Below, in pieces: positions 1-8,385 of a DNA stretch of 27,156 nt. The notes under the pieces were generated by a model. That model had not been told where the DNA came from and ran no database searches. It saw only the letters and a program-made list of their open reading frames with translations. Made by a program: the position numbers and the translations under genes. The stretch is from a virus, in the IMG/VR virus record IMGVR_UViG_3300036945_000783, positions 1 to 27,156 of that record; one strand, 5' to 3'. How positions within the stretch are numbered: position 1 is the first letter of the stretch; each line of letters starts with the position of its first letter.

Positions 1-2287
1 CAGGTGTATAGAATACTCCACGCTCTTCACGAAGACGAGCACCAGATACACGACCCTTATAGGTGGTTAGCTCAGTCTTCTGATCCTTAAGGATAGCCAA
101 GCTAGTTGAAGGTAGAGATGTTCTCTTACCATTTGCATCGATTACGGTTACGTAGTCACCATAGTCAAAGATGTCATCGCTCTGAGCAGGGCTAGCAGTG
201 TTTACTTTCTGCTTACCAATTACGCGAACAATTGACTTTTCCTTGATGTTGTTTTCGTATTCAACAACCTGACCGACCTCAAGTGAGGTAACCTTATCCT
301 TCGATGACCAAGGGACTGCTCGGTTCTCTGGAGTATCTAGAAGGTTCTGCTGCACAGCCTTAGACGCCATGGTCACGGCCATACCGAAGCTTCTCTTGTC
401 TTCCTCTGGGAAACGCTCGGCGAACAACTCTCTAATAGCTGTTCTAGCTTCTTCATGGGTCTGCTCGTCTACAGGTAGACGCCCGAATACTGCACGAAGT
501 CGAGCTTCTAGAGCTTCTCGATCTTTGTTTTGGTAAGCCTCGAATGTGCTAGGAACTTCCTGCTCTAGGAGTGTTCCATTAACCGGATTGATTCGCTGGG
601 CATACCCGGTAGAGTAGTACTTTGCGCTTTCGGTGATAGTCTTGGTTCTACCCTGATACTTGAAGTATAGGGAACGCTCTAGAACGTCGTTAGCGTGAAC
701 AGCTGTGTCGAAAGTTGGGCTGTACTTACGAGTCTCTTTACCGGTGAGAATATCAGCAAGAACTTCTGGACCGTTAGTCTTTCCAATTAGAGACTGAACG
801 GAGTCACGAGCATCCTTGTGTAGAAGTGTCTGCTCTTCGCCAGTGTCCAAGTCCTTAAAGTGGAACATGTAAGCGATCTTCTTTTCACCAGTAATGGCTG
901 CACGGATCTCCCACTCGATGTTCTTACCGTTCTCGCTAGAAGTCTCGCGCATTAGAACTAGCTGACCTCTGTCGTTGAACTTAGAGTTCTTATAGGTATC
1001 AGCCAAGAAGTTAAGCATCGCGTTAGGGTCACGAGGTTGACGGACCTTACCCTTAGCGTCGGTCTCTAGAGCAGATTCACCATTCTCGTTCACAAGAGGG
1101 TCTAGCTTGGTCTTGCGCAAGGCCTCTAGCTCTTCAGGGGTAAATTCCTGACGCTTAATGGTCTTGCCATCATCGGCACGGCGCTTAGCAGCACCAATTT
1201 TCTGAGGCTTAGCTGGAGTTGCAGGCGCTTCGGCAGCTGGAACTTCTGGCACTTCAGGGGTCTCTGGGGCGGCCGGTGCGTTTGGAGTAGCCTCGGGAGC
1301 GTTCGTCTCTGGGGCTGTAGGAATCTCGGCCTTAGGGGCTGGCTTTGCTGGCTTAGGTAGGCCCTTTTTGCCTTTCACGACAGAGTATTCCTTCTTAGGG
1401 TCAATAGGGAATAGTCGTGTAGGCACCTGCTTGCTAGGGTCCCTTGGATCCTGCATCGGCCTAGTTACTGGGCGACCATCAGCGGTGAGAAGCTTCATGG
1501 TTTTAGCTTCGAAGTCAATGTCTTCGATAGTGTAATCGTTTCCGTCATTAGCACGAATAACGTTTCCACGGTCAAGGCTGAATCCCTTAACCTTTTTAAT
1601 GTCAGAGTCTGCTTCTATCTTCTGGATAAGAGCGTCTAGAGTCTCTTCGGTGTCACCATTGTAGGCAATATCGGCAATAACTTCTGCGATCGGGTCTCTA
1701 GATACAAGTAAATCTTCAATAGGCTCGGCAGGCTGCTCTGTCTCGGTTGCGTCTGCACCCTTTGCTTCTTCAGCTTCTACAGATTTGCGGTAGGACGCCT
1801 GCTCTTTTGCCTCGGGAGCATCGATGCCCTCATTGATGAGTCGGATGTCCTCATCGGTGATATCGGCTCTCTCTAGTTGATCAAGAGTTGGAAGAGTTGC
1901 TTCCTGCTCCTTGCTGATCTGAGGCTTGTTCTCGATGCCCTGCTTTTTTAGTACTTCGTCAGGGATGATAGCGTCTGCAATTCGAACGTTAGCCGTGTTA
2001 GCACCATAGATACCATCGGCTACGCCTTCAGAGTCTTTGCCCTGGATTAGAACACGAACACCATCAGGGGTACCAGTAGAACCTACAGCTCTTCCGGTTA
2101 CGCTAGCTGTCTCGCCACGCTTGTTCTTGAAGAACATACGGAGCTCAGCGCCCATCTCGATCCACTGACCGGCATCTTCACCGAATTTTTCACGTGGCTG
2201 GACTCGCCAGAAACCCTTGTTAGCGCCATCATTGAACCCAATAGATGCTACTAGTGAATTTAGGCGCTTGTGCAGCTCGTTAGGCAT
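1..2287 (-). CDS. Very large phage protein of unknown function (3' end outside the window)
   Basis: The reading frame is open from the ATG at 2287 to the left edge, giving about 762 codons without a stop, so the gene is longer than seen. The start has an AGAGGA ribosome binding site 6-7 nt upstream. The product begins MPNELHKRLNSLVASIGF and is mostly charged and soluble. A proline/alanine/glutamate-rich linker occupies roughly residues 305-365 and separates two globular-looking halves. I see no signal peptide, membrane segment or catalytic motif that I recognise. It follows the portal and Dps genes in the head-gene direction, which suggests a virion or head-assembly protein; that is inference from position only. 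A 55-bp AT-rich gap precedes it. Confidence 0.85.
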   Translation of the reverse strand, partial: MPNELHKRLNSLVASIGFNDGANKGFWRVQPREKFGEDAGQWIEMGAELRMFFKNKRGETASVTGRAVGSTGTPDGVRVLIQGKDSEGVADGIYGANTANVRIADAIIPDEVLKKQGIENKPQISKEQEATLPTLDQLERADITDEDIRLINEGIDAPEAKEQASYRKSVEAEEAKGADATETEQPAEPIEDLLVSRDPIAEVIADIAYNGDTEETLDALIQKIEADSDIKKVKGFSLDRGNVIRANDGNDYTIEDIDFEAKTMKLLTADGRPVTRPMQDPRDPSKQVPTRLFPIDPKKEYSVVKGKKGLPKPAKPAPKAEIPTAPETNAPEATPNAPAAPETPEVPEVPAAEAPATPAKPQKIGAAKRRADDGKTIKRQEFTPEELEALRKTKLDPLVNENGESALETDAKGKVRQPRDPNAMLNFLADTYKNSKFNDRGQLVLMRETSSENGKNIEWEIRAAITGEKKIAYMFHFKDLDTGEEQTLLHKDARDSVQSLIGKTNGPEVLADILTGKETRKYSPTFDTAVHANDVLERSLYFKYQGRTKTITESAKYYSTGYAQRINPVNGTLLEQEVPSTFEAYQNKDREALEARLRAVFGRLPVDEQTHEEARTAIRELFAERFPEEDKRSFGMAVTMASKAVQQNLLDTPENRAVPWSSKDKVTSLEVGQVVEYENNIKEKSIVRVIGKQKVNTASPAQSDDIFDYGDYVTVIDANGKRTSLPSTSLAILKDQKTELTTYKGRVSGARLREERGVFYTP

Positions 2288-2319
2288 GGATATCCTCTAC
2301 AGATAATAATAAAATCTAA

Positions 2320-2331
2320 GTAAAATTTTAC
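2320..2331. repeat. 12-bp perfect palindrome in AT-rich gap
   Basis: The sequence GTAAAATTTTAC is a perfect palindrome in the gap between the 229-aa gene and the large left-edge gene. The gap is otherwise A/T rich and could hold a promoter or operator. I could not fix a convincing -35/-10 pair. Confidence 0.4.
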
Positions 2332-2342
2332 CCTATTAAAAT

Positions 2343-3032
2343 TTAGTCGACTTGTTGGTAGCGCTGAACCGCAGCTTTTAGCTGGTTCGTTGTGGCCTCA
2401 GAGAGGCTTCCGCTGGAGATTAGAACCTTAAGTCTGGTGCTTGAGTGCAAAGAATCTACATAATCAGACTCGTTGCTAAAAGCGTTGATAAGTATCTGAC
2501 GACCAGAGTTATCTAGCTCTGGAGCACCTGAAACCCAAAGCAGGGATGCAACTAGAGAGGCCTCGGTATCTGGGTGGCCCTCAGAGAGCAAGTCAGCATA
2601 CATTGAAAAATCTTCGCCGTCGGCTACAAGCCCGGTAGTTGCATATTCAGCAAAAGTGTGGAGTTCCCACATAATTGCAGAGTGAGTATCTTCGCACGAT
2701 GAAAGGTAGCTGTACTTATCGCAAGCCTTTCTGGCTACCTCGTAGGCAGCTTCCTTGCTTACATGGCGTGATATACCAAAAGACGAGTTAATATCATCAA
2801 TCAGATAGTTAATGGTTGCAGATGACGGTACACAGTTTGGAACTCTATTACCGTTCTTCTCTTTCATACCAACCTGGACATACCCATCCCAGCAAGGATC
2901 GTCTGCGTCTTTTTCAAGGGCAGCTTCGGTCTCTTCTTCTACCTCTGGAGCAAGGATCTCTTCCTCATTTAGGATTTCCTCTGGAGCCGCGGCCCCTCCA
3001 GTTGCTAGTAGTACTTTTTCTACGTATTCCAT
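2343..3032 (-). CDS. Phage head-region protein with CWDGYxQxGMK...VPNCVP motif
   Basis: This 229-aa protein has an acidic N-terminus (residues about 17-43, mostly Glu/Asp/Ala) followed by the motif DDPCWDGYVQVGMKEK and then NRVPNCVP. I know that Cys/Trp-Gly-Tyr/VPNC signature from many phage structural and prohead-associated proteins, but it does not define a function. The rest is predicted alpha-helical with no membrane segment. It starts 1 nt after the Dps stop codon, so the two are cotranscribed and probably translationally coupled. A head-assembly or scaffold-related role is inferred from its place downstream of the portal. The call as a real gene is firm and the function is open. Confidence 0.85.
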   Translation of the reverse strand: MEYVEKVLLATGGAAAPEEILNEEEILAPEVEEETEAALEKDADDPCWDGYVQVGMKEKNGNRVPNCVPSSATINYLIDDINSSFGISRHVSKEAAYEVARKACDKYSYLSSCEDTHSAIMWELHTFAEYATTGLVADGEDFSMYADLLSEGHPDTEASLVASLLWVSGAPELDNSGRQILINAFSNESDYVDSLHSSTRLKVLISSGSLSEATTNQLKAAVQRYQQVD

Positions 3033-3033
3033 A

Positions 3034-3489
3034 TTAGCGAACCCCTAAAAATGCCTTAATCTGCCAAATCCACTTAGAGTACATGTCCATGCGTGCAGCT
3101 AGGAAGTCCATAAGACCCTGAAGGTCGCAGGCCTGAGCAGCGCGGAATGCTTCGTTGTGGCACGCATACAAGTGCTCCATAACGCGCAATGCTGACTGAA
3201 GTAGGAACTGACTTGAGGTGCCGTCCTGGCGCTCTTCCTTGATACATGACATCTCTAAGAAGTCTGTAAGCAAGTACGGAGCTGGAAAGCCAACCTTAAG
3301 GATGTTCTCTGCTAGTTCGTCAACCGAACCATCTACATCTTCATATAAAGTTCTGAAGAATTCGTGGTACTCGCCGAAGTCTGGTCCCATTACGTTCCAG
3401 TGGTATCCGTGAAGGATAAACTTTGCGGTAACTACATCAGATAGCACTACTGCTAGCTTCTGGGCTACATCCATTTTGCTGTTTTCCAT
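3034..3489 (-). CDS. dps: Dps-like ferritin (DNA-protecting mini-ferritin)
   Basis: This 151-aa protein matches the Dps family. The segment from His30 reads HWNVMGPDFGEYH, followed by D57ELAE61. Aligned by spacing with E. coli Dps, His30, His42, Asp57 and Glu61 fall on the ferroxidase ligands (H51, H63, D78, E82), so the iron-oxidising site looks intact. Dps proteins form 12-mers that oxidise Fe2+ with H2O2, store Fe3+, and often bind DNA. There is no long basic tail, so DNA binding is uncertain. The gene starts 1 nt after the portal stop and ends 1 nt before the next gene, inside the head operon. This suggests late expression and possibly packaging with the virion (inference). Confidence 0.88.
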   Translation of the reverse strand: MENSKMDVAQKLAVVLSDVVTAKFILHGYHWNVMGPDFGEYHEFFRTLYEDVDGSVDELAENILKVGFPAPYLLTDFLEMSCIKEERQDGTSSQFLLQSALRVMEHLYACHNEAFRAAQACDLQGLMDFLAARMDMYSKWIWQIKAFLGVR

Positions 3490-3490
3490 A

Positions 3491-5209
3491 TTATGCCTCT
3501 GGCTCTGCTAGTCCTGTAGCCGGTGCTTCAGGTGCGGGAGCGGCCTCTGGAGATCCGCCCTGTAGTAGTTGGTCGATGTCTGCTGGAATCTCTGCTCCAC
3601 TCTGCTGCATGTTCTGTGCGCGAATTTTTCCCATAAGTTCTGGAGCAACAGCACCGAGCATAGATTCAGTTAGCTCTGGGCTAACCATTCCCTTGCTCAT
3701 GATGAGTCGCAGCGCGTATTCTGTAGGATCTGGAGCGTCAGTTTCCGAGAAACCGTGGGCACGACGCCATGCGTCGTACGATACGGCCATCTTGTCAAAG
3801 CCCATGTCGGCGTCGGCTGCACGGTCATTACGAGTAGCAACTAGAGATGGGTCGTACCAGATGCAGACGTTCTTCACTTCTTGCTCAGAGTATCCGTTTG
3901 CAACTAGGTATGGGCGCAAGTACATAACCGTCAGTGCGTCAACGATAAGTAGCATCAGAGGCTCGATGTGGGCCTTGTAGAGGCTTTCATCGATCTGAAG
4001 AGCGTTAGAGTACTTAACGTTAGCTAGACCCGTCACGATGTCTTTAGGGACGTCTAGACCCTGCATGATGCGCTCTAGCACGCGGTCAGCACGCTGAGCA
4101 AGGGCTGGGTCGAATGAACGCTCGAACTTGAACTGCTTAATCTTGTCACCAAGTTCTGCAGGACCACGAATGATTAGCGGAACAACGGCGCTCGCAGAGT
4201 CCTCGTCCTTAATCGGAGTGGTCATCGCATCGATAAGCTGGTCTTCGAAGTCGTCAGCAGCCTCTTCTGGGTTGTACTGCTGGTTGTATTCGCCATCTTC
4301 ATCGTATGGGTAGTCTGGGTCCGGAGACGCAGCTACTGAAAGACCATCTGGCAAGTAAAGAGCACCAGCGTTTAGGCGTGAACGTGCAGTGGCACGGAAG
4401 GTGCGGTTTAGGAGTAGAAGCTCTGCGCATAGGTCTAGTAGACCGCGAAGTGACGAGTCGGCCTCTTGAGTGTAGCGAGGGTGTGATCGCCAAATACGAC
4501 CAACGAAAGCTTTGTTTGGCAGAAGGATTGCTTCTTTGTTGCCCTGAGACATCATTCCGCCACCGCCAACATCGCGACGAGGGTTGATGATGTAGTTGCC
4601 CTTTTGGTCAATCTGAAGTTCGTCAACAGAGCGAACATCCCATGACTCTGGTAGACCAGAACCGATGCGCTCAGGGATCTGAACTAGGTAACACTCGCCA
4701 GTAACCTGCAAGTTGAGAGCCGCATCCTTGAGCAGTCCGGCTTGACCGCCGAAAGCTGAGCTTAGTCGATCTAGAGCACGCTCTGCAGCAGCTGCTAGAC
4801 GCTCATCAACCTTAGGTACATCGTCAATCGGAGCAGGTGCTTCATTTGGGTTATTGATTGCAGCGGCGTAAAGTCGAATTCTAGAGACGACAGACGCGAC
4901 TAGATTGAAAGCGTACTTAATTTCACCAATAGAGTCGTAGTATTCCCATGCTTCGCTCTGCCATGAGGTAGATGCAGACTGGCGACGAGCTTTAAATAGT
5001 TCGGCTTCGCCCTTGTCCTGAAGATTTACCTGCGCAGCTGCTGCGGTCATAGGCCGTGGTGTGTTAAAGACCTGAGGCTCGGCATAGACAATTCCGAAAG
5101 AGTCAACTGAAATACCAGGAGCTACACGGGTAGCATTCTTTGGAGCTGAAGCGCGTACACCAGATCTAGTGTCTCTAGATTTTGCGCTTTCTTTTTTGAA
5201 AATACCCAA
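3491..5209 (-). CDS. Phage portal protein
   Basis: This 572-aa protein has the order and composition of actinophage portal proteins. The N-terminus is basic and disordered. A helical segment around WQSEAWEYYDSIGEIKYAF is followed by a mixed alpha/beta core and a long C-terminal part ending in a Pro/Ala/Glu-rich tail. Portals form the dodecameric ring at the capsid vertex through which the terminase pumps DNA. The start is TTG at 5209, preceded 7-8 nt upstream by a strong AGGAG site; no in-frame ATG fits as well. It follows the terminase by three genes, which supports the call, and precedes Dps with a 1-nt gap. Fold-level confirmation needs a profile search. Confidence 0.85.
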   Translation of the reverse strand: MGIFKKESAKSRDTRSGVRASAPKNATRVAPGISVDSFGIVYAEPQVFNTPRPMTAAAAQVNLQDKGEAELFKARRQSASTSWQSEAWEYYDSIGEIKYAFNLVASVVSRIRLYAAAINNPNEAPAPIDDVPKVDERLAAAAERALDRLSSAFGGQAGLLKDAALNLQVTGECYLVQIPERIGSGLPESWDVRSVDELQIDQKGNYIINPRRDVGGGGMMSQGNKEAILLPNKAFVGRIWRSHPRYTQEADSSLRGLLDLCAELLLLNRTFRATARSRLNAGALYLPDGLSVAASPDPDYPYDEDGEYNQQYNPEEAADDFEDQLIDAMTTPIKDEDSASAVVPLIIRGPAELGDKIKQFKFERSFDPALAQRADRVLERIMQGLDVPKDIVTGLANVKYSNALQIDESLYKAHIEPLMLLIVDALTVMYLRPYLVANGYSEQEVKNVCIWYDPSLVATRNDRAADADMGFDKMAVSYDAWRRAHGFSETDAPDPTEYALRLIMSKGMVSPELTESMLGAVAPELMGKIRAQNMQQSGAEIPADIDQLLQGGSPEAAPAPEAPATGLAEPEA

Positions 5210-5225
5210 GATCAGGCTCCTATGT

Positions 5226-5516
5226 TTATCGCTCGACGCGAGTTGCTATTATCCCGATTATAGCGGAAATAGCCAAGACTAATGATACCACAAAAGTAAA
5301 ATCGGGTAGCAGGTAGGCAAAGAATACAGTGAAAAGTGCCACCCAAAAGCCCGTGCACCAGTAGCAAGTGAAGAGATATCCGATCTTCGTGCTTGGTGGG
5401 AATCTCTTCCAGACCGCATTACGTACTGGTTCGAACAATGTGTCAGCAACTATAAAGTGGGTAACCCTATACGCGGCTAAGCACAATATGATGAATGAAA
5501 CTAAACTAAAATCCAT
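5226..5516 (-). CDS. Small membrane protein of the DUF1360 type
   Basis: This 96-aa protein has an N-terminal hydrophobic helix (FSLVSFIILCLAAYRVTHF), then the sequence FTCYWCTGFWVALFTVFF and a C-terminal hydrophobic helix. The LxxYRxTxxIxxDxxxxPxR and CxWCTGFW pattern matches the DUF1360 family, which occurs in phages and bacteria and has no established function. Two to three membrane segments are likely. An AGGA site lies 7 nt before the ATG. It sits between the terminase-linked 116-aa gene and the portal, within the packaging/head operon. The position is typical of actinophages carrying this family, but the reason is unknown. Confidence 0.82.
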   Translation of the reverse strand: MDFSLVSFIILCLAAYRVTHFIVADTLFEPVRNAVWKRFPPSTKIGYLFTCYWCTGFWVALFTVFFAYLLPDFTFVVSLVLAISAIIGIIATRVER

Positions 5517-5525
5517 TTTTTCCTA

Positions 5526-5876
5526 TCAGACTGTTAAGGTTTTATATGGATTCCAACCACGCAGTCGTGATCCGCAGCCGCATCCAGTATCTTTCTTGAA
5601 TGCTAGCATTTTTCCTGACGCTGTGACAACAAAAGAATCTTTAGTTGGCTCCGTAGATGGTATAAACGTTTCGTATGTCTCTCGAAATACGATCTCGGGG
5701 CCAGCATTTCCGTCTTTTGCCACCACAATCTGGGTGTCGGTGATGATTACTCGGGTAATCTCTAGATAATTAGAGCCTGGAGTAGGTTCAAAGCTGCGCA
5801 TAGTGGTCACATCTTCCACTTTTCCAGGTCCGATAGCAGCTAAATGGCAAGGAAAGCGATCAAGTACAATTTTCAT
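5526..5876 (-). CDS. Hypothetical protein with C-terminal CGCGSRLRGWNPY motif
   Basis: This 116-aa protein has a beta-rich N-terminal part (MKIVLDRFPCHLAAIGPG...) and ends with GCGCGSRLRGWNPYKTLTV, where three closely spaced cysteines could bind metal. Its ATG overlaps the terminase stop codon (TAATG), so translation is coupled to the terminase. Such a tight link suggests a packaging or head-completion role, but I recognise no fold. It has no membrane segment or signal peptide. Confidence 0.78.
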   Translation of the reverse strand: MKIVLDRFPCHLAAIGPGKVEDVTTMRSFEPTPGSNYLEITRVIITDTQIVVAKDGNAGPEIVFRETYETFIPSTEPTKDSFVVTASGKMLAFKKDTGCGCGSRLRGWNPYKTLTV

Positions 5877-7309
5877 TATTTAACCCTAAAAATACGTCCA
5901 GCAGGACGATTATTTGGGTTTGATACTCCCAATTTACGGTCTGCGAAGCTCTTTGCGCGGATTTTTCCACCTGAAAATCCTGGAGGTGGCTTAATTAGGA
6001 GTGCAGTTAGCGCGTGAACAAGTGCATCGACGCGGTCAGGTGACTTAGATGAGCTTTCCGGAATCCAAGAGTACATCTGAGACTCTAAATCTTGCAAGTA
6101 GCCGACGTGGTGAACACGTCCCTGCTCGTATGCGAGCACAATTGGCTCTGCACGGAGCTGTTTTCCGTACTTTGAGTGTACTTCAAGCACTTTAATGCTC
6201 GGATCAATCGAAAGAATAGCATTTTTAACCAAAGCGCCACCCTGATTGACTTCAGCAACTACTGGGCAGCCCCATTTGCGAGCCATTTCAACAACTTTTC
6301 TCGCCCATGTGTCAGGAGAGCCGTGAACTGACGCATCTTCGAGGACCCAGGCGTTGCGCTTATACAGATCATGCTCTGCCGTAGAAGCTACAACAACAAT
6401 TCCACATTCGTCGCGAGGGTTTTCGGCGACAGAAGGGTCAACACCGATCACACGAAGCGGAGTAGAGAATGGGTAGATAGCTTCGCGAGCTGATTCGACC
6501 ATCTCTTCGCTCCATAGAGCGCCTTCGACGTCATCCAACATCTCACCATAGAGTTCCTGGCGAGCAAGTGATGTACCTTCGTAAACGCCAGTAATAGTGT
6601 CCAAGTAGGCCTGAGAGAGGTTACCTGCGTTATCTAGAGTCGAACCGCGAGTTACTCTAACGTTTGACGGTCTACCGTCAGCTCTATCAGTTCTAGACTC
6701 TTCAATAAGTTTGTAGAGAAGCGGAACACGCTTCGGGGTAGTGGTAACTACCATCTGAGGGTTAGCACCAAGACGAGTACCAACTCGCAAGTTGTCGAAC
6801 GCGGTCATACCTGCGGCATCCGGAGTCTGACGCCAAGCTGCAATCTCATCGCCCCATGCGTGAGTGAACTGAGGACCACGAAGCGAGTCAGGCTCATCCG
6901 CGGTAAAGAGTGTGGCGGTATTTCCGTTAGGCCAAGTTAGACGACGCTTCGAAGGCTCATACAGGGGTTTCTCGGAAGGAGGGGAAACGTTGATGATTCC
7001 CGACTCGCCTTCAACGATAACGTCACGCACGTCAGCTGCGGTACGAGCAACAAGTGCAAAACGGCGTTGGCCAGTAGTGGTGTACTTCGCTTGTTCGCGT
7101 ACCCATTCAGAAGCTAAACGGGTTTTACCGAAACCACGGCCAGCTAAAACTAGCCAAACGTTCCAGTCAATTCCAGGCGGGCAGAACTGTTCAGGTCTGC
7201 CCCAGACGGACCAGTCCCAAACCAGTGCTTCTGGATCCATGCCAGCAAGTATCTCATATCGCTCCTGATCTGGAAGCGACGAGATTTGTTCCATGATGCT
7301 TTTACCCAT
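5876..7309 (-). CDS. terL: Terminase large subunit (packaging ATPase/nuclease)
   Basis: This 477-aa protein shows the two-domain terminase layout. The ATPase has a Walker A motif AGRGFGKT (about residues 56-63), an acidic Walker B-like pair in HAWGDEIAAW (D154, E155) and a TTTPKR coupling motif (about 189-194). The nuclease domain starts at RVIGVDPSVAENP (D291 as metal ligand) and ends with PDRVDALVHALTALL, which carries another acidic ligand. It packages DNA into the prohead and cuts it. The length is normal. The ATG at 7309 lacks a clear ribosome binding site, and an internal ATG at residue 6 is an alternative. A terminator lies just upstream (7333-7356), so transcription probably starts in or just before that gap. 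No small subunit is recognisable next to it. Confidence 0.95.
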   Translation of the reverse strand: MGKSIMEQISSLPDQERYEILAGMDPEALVWDWSVWGRPEQFCPPGIDWNVWLVLAGRGFGKTRLASEWVREQAKYTTTGQRRFALVARTAADVRDVIVEGESGIINVSPPSEKPLYEPSKRRLTWPNGNTATLFTADEPDSLRGPQFTHAWGDEIAAWRQTPDAAGMTAFDNLRVGTRLGANPQMVVTTTPKRVPLLYKLIEESRTDRADGRPSNVRVTRGSTLDNAGNLSQAYLDTITGVYEGTSLARQELYGEMLDDVEGALWSEEMVESAREAIYPFSTPLRVIGVDPSVAENPRDECGIVVVASTAEHDLYKRNAWVLEDASVHGSPDTWARKVVEMARKWGCPVVAEVNQGGALVKNAILSIDPSIKVLEVHSKYGKQLRAEPIVLAYEQGRVHHVGYLQDLESQMYSWIPESSSKSPDRVDALVHALTALLIKPPPGFSGGKIRAKSFADRKLGVSNPNNRPAGRIFRVK

Positions 7310-7332
7310 TGTTTTATCTTACCCTAAAAGAA

Positions 7333-7356
7333 AACCCCCCGCTTGCGCAGGGGGTT
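7333..7356 (-). terminator. Intrinsic terminator after the tail-fibre-like gene
   Basis: A GC-rich stem (AACCCCC.CGC / GCG.GGGGGTT) with a 3-nt loop is followed on the minus strand by TTTTCTTTT. An A-run on the other side makes it usable in both directions. It separates the monocistronic tail gene from the terminase operon. Confidence 0.85.
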
Positions 7357-7369
7357 CTTTTTGTAGATC

Positions 7370-8302
7370 TTAGCTTGTGGTGAAAGTAGCAAGGATGTAG
7401 TAGTCAGTACCGCCGGTGATTCCGTTGCTTGCGCATGAACCCCAGTACATGTCGTTCTTACCGCCAGTGGTCTTTACGCAAACGGTCTGCTTACCGTAAG
7501 GAGCTAGAGATGGTTCAATGTCAACTCGACGGCCAGTTCCAAACTTTAGCTTGTGCCCGTCTTCGAAGTGGATGTCTCGCTTTGGAGAGATGTCGCCAGT
7601 GTCGGTAGCTGCACCAAGCTCGATGTCGGTAGAGGCTGTAGAACCGAGAATCTTTTTGACAGAGAGTGTCTTGGTGGCATCAACTACAGTATTTCTCTTT
7701 AGCACGAGGTTAGCTGAAGATGATGTCTGACCGATTTCGATAGCGGTTGATCCAGAGGTTGACTCGATGTTGTTGTCAACAAACTTTAGCTGACCAACCT
7801 GAAGCTGGTTAGCGCCGTCAATCTGAAGAACACCGTCAGAAACTGTTAGTCCAGCGTCATCGCCAGTCACGTCATCGGTGATGTAGATAGTTCCAGGGCC
7901 AACGTGGATTTCTGAGAAACGCTTTTCGGCTGTACCTAGAGAGCGAGCGTTGTCAGTGTCTGGGACAATGTTGGTGGTTACGTTTAGGAAGTCAGCATCA
8001 GCGCCCTTAAGGGTTCCAGAGTTGACCCACTCGTTGGTGTGGTTGTTCCATGCGTACAGGTCGCCGTCAACTATGTGAAGGTCGCCCGGCTCGCCGGTTG
8101 GGTGCTCATCGATGAAGTCCTCGTAGGTGTCGTGAGCGTCAAGGATCTGAAGGGTTAGGCCGTCAGATACGGTGACGTAGCGGTTCTGCTCGGAGATCGA
8201 GCCTTTGTAGATTCCGCCGTCAATTTTTACAATGATGTCTTCGTCTGGCGAGACAATCTGGTCTGTAATTACTTTATATTCAGAACTTGAATTAGATGCC
8301 AT
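7370..8302 (-). CDS. Tail fibre / receptor-binding-like structural protein
   Basis: This 310-aa protein is rich in beta-strand-forming, Gly/Asp/Thr repeats. The segment VPDTDNARSLGTAEKRFSEIHVGPGTIYI is the signature of phage tail-fibre shafts. A short GEPGDLHIVDGDLYAWN stretch resembles the linker found in other phage appendage proteins. The C-terminus (GGKNDMYWGSCASNGITGGTDYYI) may be the tip. It has a dedicated extended -10 promoter upstream and a terminator downstream, so it is expressed alone. That would suit a highly abundant or separately timed virion protein. Its ribosome binding site is weak. Confidence 0.75.
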   Translation of the reverse strand: MASNSSSEYKVITDQIVSPDEDIIVKIDGGIYKGSISEQNRYVTVSDGLTLQILDAHDTYEDFIDEHPTGEPGDLHIVDGDLYAWNNHTNEWVNSGTLKGADADFLNVTTNIVPDTDNARSLGTAEKRFSEIHVGPGTIYITDDVTGDDAGLTVSDGVLQIDGANQLQVGQLKFVDNNIESTSGSTAIEIGQTSSSANLVLKRNTVVDATKTLSVKKILGSTASTDIELGAATDTGDISPKRDIHFEDGHKLKFGTGRRVDIEPSLAPYGKQTVCVKTTGGKNDMYWGSCASNGITGGTDYYILATFTTS

Positions 8303-8341
8303 TTTGTTGCCTATGTTCCTAGATTTACGTCTCCCAGAGAA

Positions 8342-8370
8342 ATTATACCAGTAAAGGTAGAGAGTAATTG
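8342..8370 (-). promoter_or_regulatory. Promoter of the tail-fibre-like gene
   Basis: A perfect TATAAT (8342-8347) preceded by TGG gives an extended -10. The box 17 nt upstream (CAATTA, 8365-8370) is a poor -35. It lies about 40 nt before the start codon and is not linked to the 14-mer element of the accessory region. Confidence 0.65.
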
Positions 8371-8385
8371 CTAATAGTTAGTAGC

